Both the position numbers and the translations under genes were made by a program. Positions 1 through 6,465 of a DNA stretch of 7,818 nt are shown in pieces. The stretch is from a bacterium (GTDB taxonomy: Bacteria > Bacteroidota > Bacteroidia > Bacteroidales > Muribaculaceae). Position 1 is the stretch's first letter; every line of letters starts with the position of its first letter. Where the stretch lies: positions 1-7,818 of the forward strand of contig SFVH01000050.1 in assembly GCA_004561555.1 (NCBI GenBank), in the 5' to 3' direction. The notes beneath the pieces were generated by a model, which worked only from the letters and a program-made list of their open reading frames with translations, had not been told where the DNA came from and searched no databases.

Positions 1-935
1 GCAAGCATCATCTTTCCATTAATGTCGCCAATGGCATATACGTGGGGCACATTGGTGAGCATATTGTCGTCTACAGTAATGCCACGCTGAGTATAGTCGA
101 TACCAACGTCGTCGAGGTTAAGCGACGACACATTGGCTTTTCTCCCTACAGCCATCAACACCACATCAGCCTCCACCGCCAATGTCTTACCTTTTTTCTC
201 ATAATTCACCGCAAGCGAGCTGTTGATTTTCGCGACAGACTTCACGGCAGCCTGCGTTTCGATAACGATGCCTCTCTTGCCGAGGCTTTGACGCAAGCGT
301 TTTGCCATGTCGGTGTCGAAATGCGGAAGCACCTCACGAGCATATTCCAACACTGTCACGTTGCTACCCAAAGCGTGAAAAATTGAGGCAAACTCCAAAC
401 CTATCACTCCCGCACCAATCACGGTGAGTCGTTGCGGTAACTCATGAAGGTCAAGCAACTCCTTGGAGGTAACCACTCCCGGCAGGTCAGCGCCCTCGAT
501 AGGGAGGGTTGCTGCCGTGCTGCCGGTGGCAATAATCACATCGCGAGCAGCATACCTCTCTCCTGCAACTTCAACGGTTAGGGCATCAACGAAACGCGCA
601 TCTCCGGTCACCAAAGAAATTTTAGGATGACGCATAAGTGCTTCCACTCCCGTGCGTAGTTGCTCAACGACAGCATTCTTACGAGCCATAATGGTGGGAA
701 AATCCACACTCCAATCTCCGACAGCGACACCCAGCTCCGCTGCCTTTTTCATATCGCAAACAAGAGCTGCCGACCGACAAAGAGTCTTTGTGGGGATACA
801 TCCTTCGTTAAGGCATGTACCACCGAGATTGCCTCGCTCGATAAGCGTCACGGCAAGTCCTCGCTGAGCGGCAAGCAAGGCGGTCTCGTAACCGCCCGGT
901 CCGCCACCAATAATTATTAAGTCGGTTGATTGCAT
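1..935 (-). CDS. lpdA: Dihydrolipoamide dehydrogenase (E3 / L-protein), C-terminus cut by window edge
   Basis: This FAD flavoprotein reoxidises the dihydrolipoyl arm of GcvH with NAD+, closing the glycine cleavage cycle; in many bacteria the same enzyme also serves 2-oxoacid dehydrogenases. Translating the minus strand from the ATG at 935 gives 311 codons before the window ends. Visible motifs are the N-terminal FAD dinucleotide fold GGGPGG (residues 10-15), the redox disulfide in GGTCLNEGCIPTK (Cys41 and Cys46), a second nucleotide-binding GAGVIG (174-179) followed by LEFA, and the FAD-contacting YAIGD (300-304). Full-length family members have roughly 450-470 residues, so the dimerisation domain with the catalytic His-Glu pair lies outside the window. 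The start overlaps the gcvPB stop by 19 nt in another frame, so it is the last visible gene of the gcv operon. No Shine-Dalgarno sequence is seen. Its operon position suggests an E3 dedicated mainly to glycine cleavage, which is inference. Confidence 0.96.
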   Translation of the reverse strand, partial: MQSTDLIIIGGGPGGYETALLAAQRGLAVTLIERGNLGGTCLNEGCIPTKTLCRSAALVCDMKKAAELGVAVGDWSVDFPTIMARKNAVVEQLRTGVEALMRHPKISLVTGDARFVDALTVEVAGERYAARDVIIATGSTAATLPIEGADLPGVVTSKELLDLHELPQRLTVIGAGVIGLEFASIFHALGSNVTVLEYAREVLPHFDTDMAKRLRQSLGKRGIVIETQAAVKSVAKINSSLAVNYEKKGKTLAVEADVVLMAVGRKANVSSLNLDDVGIDYTQRGITVDDNMLTNVPHVYAIGDINGKMML

Positions 936-2389
936 AATCTTAATTCTGCATAAGTGATTACGGGATGCTTCGCCGCCGTAGTTTCGTCAAGACGGCGCAC
1001 CGGGGTGGTATGAGGTGCCGTATGTAGCTCGTCGGGCATCTCTATTGCTTCACCGGCAATGCGTTGCATCACCTCTATAAAGGCATCGATTGTTTCTTTC
1101 GACTCCGTTTCGGTTGGCTCAATCATTATGGCTTGATGAAACAGCAAGGGGAAATAGATTGTCGGCGCATGAAATCCGTAATCAAGCAGCCGCTTTGCCA
1201 CATCAAGGGTTGTCACTCCTGTTGATTTGTCTGCCAACCCGTCAAATACAAACTCGTGTTTGCACACCTTCTCTATCGGCAGTTTGTAGCAGTCTTTCAG
1301 CGACTCTTTCACATAGTTGGCATTGAGAGTTGCCAGCCTACCGGCAAGTTTGATGTTTTCTTTGCCAAGCATAAGGATATAAGCATAAGCGCGCAGAATA
1401 ACGCCGAAATTGCCCATGAAGCCGGAGATTTGTCCGGTGGCATCCGGATGGCTCACACAATGAAGCATACCATCGTCGCCATGCTCCACACGCATATCCG
1501 GCAAGCAATTGGCAAGATGCTTTGCCACTCCCACCGGGCCGCTTCCCGGACCGCCGCCACCATGTGGTGTGGAGAACGTCTTATGCAGATTAAGATGAAG
1601 CACATCAAATCCCATATCACCCGGGCGCACTTTCCCTAATAGAGGGTTGAAATTAGCGCCGTCGTAGTAGAGCAATCCGCCACAAGCATGCACCATATCG
1701 GCGATTTCACGAATACGAGTCTCAAACAAGCCGAGCGTGTTGGGATTAGTCATCATGATGCCTGCCACCGTGTCGTCGAGCAAAGGGCGCAATGCATCGA
1801 TGTCGATACATCCATCGGCTGTAGATTTCACTTCCACCACATTTAAGCCACACACGGCGGCACTCGCCGGGTTGGTGCCGTGGGCTGAATCAGGCACAAT
1901 CACTTTAGTGCGCTTATCATCGCCGCGCAGCTCATGATATCGGCGTATCACCATCAGTCCGGTAAGCTCTCCATGAGCACCGGCAAACGGATTGAGGGTG
2001 AATTTTGCCATCCCGGTGATAGCCTCCAACGAGCGACACAGTCCGTCGTACACCTCCAGCACCCCTTGCACTGAGCAGTCCGGTTGCAAAGGATGGATGT
2101 CGCGGAAGCATGCCATTGCGGCTATCTCCTCATTAATTTTCGGATTATATTTCATGGTACAGCTTCCCAAAGGATAAAAACCGGTATCCACGCCGAAATT
2201 CATATTCGAGAGATTGGTGTAATGGCGCACCACGTCTAATTCGCTCACCTGTGGCAACTCAGCTTCGACAGAGCGACAGAGCATTGCGGGAATTTCATCT
2301 GCCGACTTTTCCCAATTGTTGCGAGGTAATGTGTAGCCCACACGTCCCTGACGTGAAAGCTCGAATATCAGTTTATCGTAATACTTCAT
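917..2389 (-). CDS. gcvPB: Glycine dehydrogenase (decarboxylating) subunit 2, P-protein C-terminal half
   Basis: With GcvPA this forms the P-protein, which decarboxylates glycine through PLP and transfers the aminomethyl group to the lipoyl arm of GcvH. From the ATG at 2389 it has 490 residues, the usual size of the separate beta subunit. It carries the PLP lysine in NLHKTFSTPHGGGGPG (Lys270), the HGTNPA motif (170-175) and YPLGSCTMKYNPK (72-84), all diagnostic of the catalytic half. An ATG at 2401 would add MYQV. I prefer 2389 because the protein then begins MKYYDKLIFELS, as I recall for relatives, and because its A is shared with the TGA of gcvPA (TGATG), a typical arrangement for translational coupling. 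The end overlaps lpdA by 19 nt. No active-site residue appears missing. The identification is secure; only the start is open by 12 nt. Confidence 0.97.
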   Translation of the reverse strand: MKYYDKLIFELSRQGRVGYTLPRNNWEKSADEIPAMLCRSVEAELPQVSELDVVRHYTNLSNMNFGVDTGFYPLGSCTMKYNPKINEEIAAMACFRDIHPLQPDCSVQGVLEVYDGLCRSLEAITGMAKFTLNPFAGAHGELTGLMVIRRYHELRGDDKRTKVIVPDSAHGTNPASAAVCGLNVVEVKSTADGCIDIDALRPLLDDTVAGIMMTNPNTLGLFETRIREIADMVHACGGLLYYDGANFNPLLGKVRPGDMGFDVLHLNLHKTFSTPHGGGGPGSGPVGVAKHLANCLPDMRVEHGDDGMLHCVSHPDATGQISGFMGNFGVILRAYAYILMLGKENIKLAGRLATLNANYVKESLKDCYKLPIEKVCKHEFVFDGLADKSTGVTTLDVAKRLLDYGFHAPTIYFPLLFHQAIMIEPTETESKETIDAFIEVMQRIAGEAIEMPDELHTAPHTTPVRRLDETTAAKHPVITYAELRLCNQPT

Positions 2390-3714
2390 CACTTGATACA
2401 TTTAATAAGGTCCACCATACGGTCGATTTCTTCGATAGTGCGACGCTCCGTAGCGCAAAACGACACATACCCTTCTTCGGTCTGTAGGGCTGCAAAAAAT
2501 CCTCCGTCGAGCAACGCCTTCTGCAACTTCTCTGTAGGGATGTCACTCTTAAGCACAAATTCTTTTAAAAACGGACGATCAAACACATCGGCAAACAATC
2601 CGGTTTCTAAGAGTCTATCGTGAAGATAATGTGCAGCACCATAAGAAAGGTCACACACATCTTTCAACCCTTGTTTTCCCATCAACGAGAGGTAGATGGT
2701 CACATACAACGCCATCAACGATTGGTTGGAGCAGATATTACTGTTAGCCTTCTCTCGACGGATGTGTTGCTCGCGAGCCTGAAGAGTGAGCACAAAAGCA
2801 CGCTTGCCATCAACATCGGTAGTGGCCCCCACAATGCGCCCGGGTAGTTTCCTGACATATTCTTTGCGACAAGCAAGAAATCCCACATACGGACCGCCAT
2901 AGCTCAAAGGAATGCCCAAGGGCTGGGCGTCGCCACACGTCACGTCGGCTCCCCATTCGCCGGGAGTGCGCACCACAGCGAGTGCCGACGGGTCGGCATA
3001 CACCATCAGCAACGCTTTGCGTGAATGTACGGCATCGGCAAAGCCCGAGAGGTCTTCAATAATTCCAAACCGATTGATGCTCGGCACAAGCACTCCCGCC
3101 ACATCGTCACCCTCAAGAAGCGACTCCAAGTGAGCAAGGTCGGTGTTTCCATCACAATGTTTTATCACCGATAGCTTTACGCCATGCCACTTTGCATAAG
3201 TCTCTACCACCCGTCTCACCTGTGGCAACAATGTGGAAGAGATGAGCACACGCGACTTTTTACGAGTGGCTGCTATAGACATCATCATCGCCTCGGCAGC
3301 TGAAGTAGCACCGTCATACATTGAAGCGTTGCAACATTCCATACCGGTGAGGGTGGCAATCATACTCTGAAACTCGAAAATATAACGTAGAGTGCCTTGT
3401 GAGATTTCCGGCTGATAGGGAGTATAGGCAGTGAGAAACTCCGAGCGAGAAATAATCGATTGTATTACCGACGGTGCATAATGGTCGTAAGCTCCGGCTC
3501 CAACCATAACGGTCAACGGCTGATTTTTCTTATCGATGGCGGCAAAAAAGCGACGCACTTCCTCCTCTGAGAGCGCTTCAGGCAAATCATAGTCGCCGTG
3601 GAAAATAACGTCGTCGGGCACATCGGCATAAAGGTCGTCAATCGTCGCAACACCTATGCGTTCAAGCATAGAGCGAATGTCGTCAGGAGTATGCGGAAAA
3701 TATGCAAATCCCAT
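2389..3714 (-). CDS. gcvPA: Glycine dehydrogenase (decarboxylating) subunit 1, P-protein N-terminal half
   Basis: This is the alpha subunit of the two-chain P-protein. It has the same fold as GcvPB but lacks the PLP lysine, and it pairs with GcvPB to complete the active site. The 441-residue length is normal for the split form. Recognisable family blocks in order are GAGAYDHYAP (72-81), YTPYQPEISQGTLR (97-110), ASMYDGATSAAEA (130-142), GDAQPLGIPLSYGGPY (261-276) and LTLQAREQHIRREKANSNIC (309-328). The start follows the gcvH stop by 12 nt, with an A-rich stretch before the ATG and no Shine-Dalgarno motif. The TGA stop shares one base with the gcvPB ATG. The two chains are complete and in the normal order, so this looks like the natural two-subunit class rather than a fused gene broken by a frameshift. 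Function is confident by family. Confidence 0.97.
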   Translation of the reverse strand: MGFAYFPHTPDDIRSMLERIGVATIDDLYADVPDDVIFHGDYDLPEALSEEEVRRFFAAIDKKNQPLTVMVGAGAYDHYAPSVIQSIISRSEFLTAYTPYQPEISQGTLRYIFEFQSMIATLTGMECCNASMYDGATSAAEAMMMSIAATRKKSRVLISSTLLPQVRRVVETYAKWHGVKLSVIKHCDGNTDLAHLESLLEGDDVAGVLVPSINRFGIIEDLSGFADAVHSRKALLMVYADPSALAVVRTPGEWGADVTCGDAQPLGIPLSYGGPYVGFLACRKEYVRKLPGRIVGATTDVDGKRAFVLTLQAREQHIRREKANSNICSNQSLMALYVTIYLSLMGKQGLKDVCDLSYGAAHYLHDRLLETGLFADVFDRPFLKEFVLKSDIPTEKLQKALLDGGFFAALQTEEGYVSFCATERRTIEEIDRMVDLIKCIK

Positions 3715-3726
3715 ATGACTATGTTT

Positions 3727-4116
3727 TTAGTGTTGTTCGTTCTTGCAATATTCTTCGTAGGCGGTGGCATCCATGAGGTTGTCGAGCTCGGCAGGATTGC
3801 TGATTTTCACCTTGATAATCCAGTTGTCGTAGGCATTTTGGTTAAGGAGTTCGGGGGTGTCGCCAAGAGCTTCATTAACCTCAACGACAGTGCCGCTGAC
3901 CGGCGAAATCAGGTCGCTGGCTGCTTTCACACTTTCCACTGCTCCGAAATCTTCGCCTTGAGCCACTTCGTCGTCTTCCTCGGGCATATCAACATACACG
4001 ATATTGCCCATTGCCTCTTGTGCGTGGTCGGAGATGCCAATGTAGCCATATTCACCTTCCACTTTTATCCATTCGTGAGATTCGCTGTAGAATAATCCTT
4101 CGATAGTCTTTGCCAT
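3727..4116 (-). CDS. gcvH: Glycine cleavage system H protein, lipoyl carrier
   Basis: GcvH is the small shuttle of the complex. Its lipoylated lysine swings between P, T and L proteins carrying the methylamine and then the reduced dithiol. The product has 129 residues, the usual length. The lipoyl-domain hairpin is intact in GAVESVKAASDLISPVSG (58-75), with Lys64 as the expected attachment site. Flanking family blocks are SESHEWIKVE (11-20), GIGISD-like YIGISDHAQEAMGNIV (25-40) and LNQNAYDNWIIKVK (91-104). The start MAKTIEGLFYS is unambiguous and is preceded by an A-rich leader. It sits 35 nt downstream of gcvT and 12 nt upstream of gcvPA. The lipoate ligase at the head of the same operon is its probable modifying enzyme, by context. 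The C-terminus YCKNEQH is ordinary for the family. Confidence 0.97.
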   Translation of the reverse strand: MAKTIEGLFYSESHEWIKVEGEYGYIGISDHAQEAMGNIVYVDMPEEDDEVAQGEDFGAVESVKAASDLISPVSGTVVEVNEALGDTPELLNQNAYDNWIIKVKISNPAELDNLMDATAYEEYCKNEQH

Positions 4117-4151
4117 AATAAATAGTTTTTGTCGAGTTTGTTATTAGTGTA

Positions 4152-5249
4152 TTATTTCTTGTATTTTTTATCGTAAAAACGCTTTTTCACCACAATGCCC
4201 TTAAACGTCTTTTTGCGGATTCTCACGTCCACTTCGGTGTCGAGGGCGGCGTAGGCGCTATCCACAAGTGCCAAGCAGACACTGCGGTCGGTGGTTATGG
4301 TGTGATAGCCGGTGGTTACTATTCCAATCTCATTGCCATCGTGCTCCACAACATAGCCTGCGCGAGGGATGGCTTTGTCCATAAGTTCAATCCCCACTAA
4401 CTTCTTTGCCGTACCTTCAGCCTTTTGGCGAGCCACGGCTTCCTTGCCGATAAATTCTGCTTTGTCAATTTTAACAAACATGCCCAACCCTGCCATAATC
4501 GGTGAAATCTCATTGCTAAGCTCGTGACCGTAAAGCGGCAACCCCGACTCAAAGCGCAAGGTGTCGCGACAACCCAAGCCGCAAGGCGTCACATGTCCTT
4601 CGTTGAGAAGCATGTCCCACATATGGCAAATCACTTCCGAAGAGGCATAAAATTCAAAGCCGTCTTCACCGGTATAACCTGTGCGCGAAGCAATCACTTC
4701 ATTGCCTTGCCAATCAACAATTTTGAAGGTATAGAATGTCAAGTCGGCGACAGCCATTCCGAGCACCTTAGTGGCAATCATCTCGGCTGACGGTCCTTGC
4801 AAAGCTATTTGTCCGTATCTCGACGACGCATTATCAATATCCACCTCATAGCCTTTTGCCTGCTGCATTATCCAATCATAGTCTTTCGCTATATTGGCCG
4901 CATTCACCACAAGCAACCAATGGTCGGCATCATCCATTCGATACACAAGCAAGTCGTCGACCACACCACCATCGCTGTAAAGCATCATGCCATAAAGGAT
5001 TTTTCCCGCAGGCACACCAATGATGTCGTTGGTAAAAATGTGATTGACAAAAACAGTGGCATCTTTGCCGGTGACAAATATTTCACCCATATGTGACACG
5101 TCAAACATACCTACATTTTCACGCACGGCATTATGTTCGTCGATGATTGAGCTATATTCGATAGGCATCATAAAGCCTCCAAACGGACTCATCTTAGCAC
5201 CGAGAGCCACATGTTTGTCATAAAGACAGGTTTTCTGCAATTCGTCCAT
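4152..5249 (-). CDS. gcvT: Glycine cleavage system T protein (aminomethyltransferase)
   Basis: GcvT moves the one-carbon unit from aminomethyl-lipoyl-GcvH to tetrahydrofolate, giving 5,10-methylenetetrahydrofolate and ammonia. The 365-residue length is typical. Conserved elements are the N-terminal FGGFMMPIEY (23-32), GMFDVSHMGE (47-56), the folate and catalytic region GGVVDDLLVYR (94-104, with the Asp98/Asp99 pair where the family's catalytic Asp lies), VVNAAN (114-119), TGYTGEDGFEF (190-200) and CGLGCRDTLRFESGLPLYG (223-241). A C-terminal GCV_T_C barrel follows at about 280-360, ending in a Lys-rich tail (KKRFYDKKYKK). The start at 5249 lies only 4 nt after the lplA stop, implying coupled expression. 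Within this folate-dependent superfamily, sarcosine or dimethylglycine enzymes are alternatives, but neighbouring gcvH and gcvPA/PB settle the assignment. Confidence 0.97.
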   Translation of the reverse strand: MDELQKTCLYDKHVALGAKMSPFGGFMMPIEYSSIIDEHNAVRENVGMFDVSHMGEIFVTGKDATVFVNHIFTNDIIGVPAGKILYGMMLYSDGGVVDDLLVYRMDDADHWLLVVNAANIAKDYDWIMQQAKGYEVDIDNASSRYGQIALQGPSAEMIATKVLGMAVADLTFYTFKIVDWQGNEVIASRTGYTGEDGFEFYASSEVICHMWDMLLNEGHVTPCGLGCRDTLRFESGLPLYGHELSNEISPIMAGLGMFVKIDKAEFIGKEAVARQKAEGTAKKLVGIELMDKAIPRAGYVVEHDGNEIGIVTTGYHTITTDRSVCLALVDSAYAALDTEVDVRIRKKTFKGIVVKKRFYDKKYKK

Positions 5250-5253
5250 AATT

Positions 5254-6222
5254 TCAGGAATTTATGAGATTGATAAATTGTTCGGTAGTAAGGTTTACTA
5301 TATATTTACCTATATCAAAGTCGGCAAGGATAGTGACAGCATCTTCTAGACGACAACCGCGTAGCCGGCGGTTAAGCTCCTCTACAGGGTCGGCTATAGC
5401 AAAATAGTCGCCCGATAGCGAAAGCCGCTTCACTTCTCCGGCACGCATTTCAATGCCAACCATTATTTCACCCACACCGGAAATTTTTGCCGACTTTGTT
5501 ATTTCATACGAAGGATTGCTTCCGGAAAAAAATGACTCGTCAAGATAAGTCTTTTCGATTTCTTCAATCTCGCGGATATCATCTGAGGTGAGCATCCGCT
5601 CGCTGTGGCAAAATGAGGAAATGAGACGCTGCTTAAACTCTGCAATAGACATATCAGTGTGGTCGCATAAGTTGGTGACATGTTGGCGCACTGAAGCCAC
5701 CCCCTTGCTTTGCAACTTCACCGCCGAGGGGGTGATAGCCATTTGCATCTGCTCGAAATCGGTGGAAAAGAGAAGAGTGCCGTGCACAATGCTACGTCCG
5801 GGAAGAGAATAGAAAGCGTTGCCCGACACTTTTTTGCCCCCTATCTGCACATCGTTGCGCCCCGACACCATAGCATTCACGCCTATTTCTTTAAGCAACG
5901 AAGCCACCTGCGAAAGATAGCGATTGAAAATTTCAGCCACATTTTCACCCTTAGTGATATAAGAAATCATAATATTGCCCCAATCGGAATATACGCATCC
6001 GCCACCACTCTTACGGCGAAAAATCTTTATGCCTTGCTCTCGACAAAACGACACATTAACCTCTGCTTCCATTAACTGATTGCGCCCGAAAATCACTGTA
6101 GGCGACACTTGCCACAAGAAGAAAGCACCGTCATCGTCCACAATGCGTGCGACATACTCCTCCATAGCGAGATAAAATATCAGTCGACGTTCGCGGCTGT
6201 CGGGTAATAATATATGCTCCAT
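5254..6222 (-). CDS. lplA: Lipoate--protein ligase, first gene of the gcv operon
   Basis: This cytoplasmic enzyme activates lipoate with ATP and attaches it to an acceptor lysine; the acceptor here is most likely GcvH, encoded two genes downstream. Motifs of the LplA family are RRKSGGGCVYSDWGN (69-83), GRNDVQIGGKKVSGNAF (121-137, with Lys131 before VSG at the catalytic lysine position) and HGTLLF (147-152). A C-terminal accessory domain follows from about residue 235 to the end, which favours a true ligase over the single-domain octanoyltransferases LipM or LipL. An upstream in-frame ATG at 6246 adds MTTIILCC. I chose 6222 because the protein then starts near where relatives do and because the predicted promoter leaves almost no leader for 6246. 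The stop is 4 nt before gcvT. The C-terminal domain lacks the aromatic-Gly motif I expect (see findings). Confidence 0.93.
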   Translation of the reverse strand: MEHILLPDSRERRLIFYLAMEEYVARIVDDDGAFFLWQVSPTVIFGRNQLMEAEVNVSFCREQGIKIFRRKSGGGCVYSDWGNIMISYITKGENVAEIFNRYLSQVASLLKEIGVNAMVSGRNDVQIGGKKVSGNAFYSLPGRSIVHGTLLFSTDFEQMQMAITPSAVKLQSKGVASVRQHVTNLCDHTDMSIAEFKQRLISSFCHSERMLTSDDIREIEEIEKTYLDESFFSGSNPSYEITKSAKISGVGEIMVGIEMRAGEVKRLSLSGDYFAIADPVEELNRRLRGCRLEDAVTILADFDIGKYIVNLTTEQFINLINS

Positions 6223-6259
6223 ACAGCAAAGAATAATGGTAGTCATGTTTTATGATTCC

Positions 6260-6290
6260 CAAAGGTAGCATAACAAATGCTGACAACCAA
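6260..6290 (-). promoter_or_regulatory. Predicted Bacteroidetes-type promoter of the lplA-gcv-lpdA operon
   Basis: Read on the minus strand, TTG at 6290-6288 is followed by a 20-nt spacer and TACCTTTG at 6267-6260. This matches the Bacteroidetes primary sigma consensus (TTTG near -33, TAnnTTTG near -7). Transcription would begin around 6253-6255. That leaves about 31 nt of leader for an ATG at 6222 but only about 7 nt for the ATG at 6246. No other promoter-like match was seen in the short gaps between operon genes, so this probably drives all six. Confidence 0.7.
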
Positions 6291-6300
6291 GAATTTTTTC

Positions 6301-6335
6301 GTGTTTTATAGCATATTTCTAAAATGTGTTTTATA
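6301..6335. repeat. 10-bp direct repeat in the divergent intergenic region
   Basis: GTGTTTTATA occurs at 6301-6310 and again at 6326-6335, start to start 25 bp apart. It lies between the two divergent promoters, just upstream of the gcv promoter's -33 element. It could be a pair of regulator sites. The surrounding DNA is very AT-rich, so chance recurrence is quite possible and function is unproven. Confidence 0.35.
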
Positions 6336-6355
6336 ACCTATATCTCTACCTATTA

Positions 6356-6374
6356 ATGACTAACAATATGTCAT
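6356..6374. promoter_or_regulatory. Short dyad, possible operator
   Basis: ATGAC at 6356-6360 and GTCAT at 6370-6374 form an inverted repeat around a 9-bp AT-rich centre. It lies about 32 bp upstream of the -33 element of the porin promoter, where an activator could bind. The arms are only 5 bp and no known regulator motif is recognised, so this is a weak candidate. Confidence 0.2.
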
Positions 6375-6405
6375 CTTCGGAATATGATTTCACATTTTTT
6401 GAGTA

Positions 6406-6436
6406 TTGTAGGTTTTTTTATCGAAATCTACCTTTG
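6406..6436 (+). promoter_or_regulatory. Predicted Bacteroidetes-type promoter of the porin-like gene
   Basis: TTG at 6406-6408, a 20-nt spacer and TACCTTTG at 6429-6436 match the Bacteroidetes -33/-7 consensus with a perfect TAnnTTTG. The start of transcription is expected near 6443, giving a leader of about 23 nt that is nearly all A and T (A8 at 6445-6452) and has no Shine-Dalgarno sequence. The spacer contains a T7 run at 6413-6419. Confidence 0.75.
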
Positions 6437-6465
6437 TACGCATCAAAAAAAATTAATAATAAGCG

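Noticed and set aside
42..920. Plus-strand open frames over the left edge (114, 71 and 86 codons)
   Set aside because: All are antisense to lpdA, whose motifs read cleanly on the minus strand.
2373..2558. 61-codon minus-strand frame across the gcvPA/gcvPB junction
   Set aside because: It is the third frame over two well-supported overlapping genes and has no recognisable protein features.
3598..4095. 165-codon open frame on the plus strand with a hydrophobic stretch
   Set aside because: It is antisense to gcvPA and gcvH, whose protein sequences are clearly conserved, and it resembles no family I recognise. It is a shadow frame.
4117..4151. Internal promoter or hairpin in the gcvT-gcvH gap
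   Set aside because: The 35 nt contain no TAnnTTTG and no paired arms. The A-rich sequence is explained as the gcvH translation leader.
6347..6354. TACCTATT as an additional -7 element on the plus strand
   Set aside because: It departs from TAnnTTTG at two of the specified positions (CTATT instead of CTTTG), and a better match sits at 6429-6436.
6223..6465. Glycine riboswitch ahead of the glycine cleavage operon
   Set aside because: The predicted transcript leader is only about 30 nt, too short for even one glycine aptamer, and no aptamer-like paired stems were seen. Tandem aptamers of about 100 nt each would not fit.
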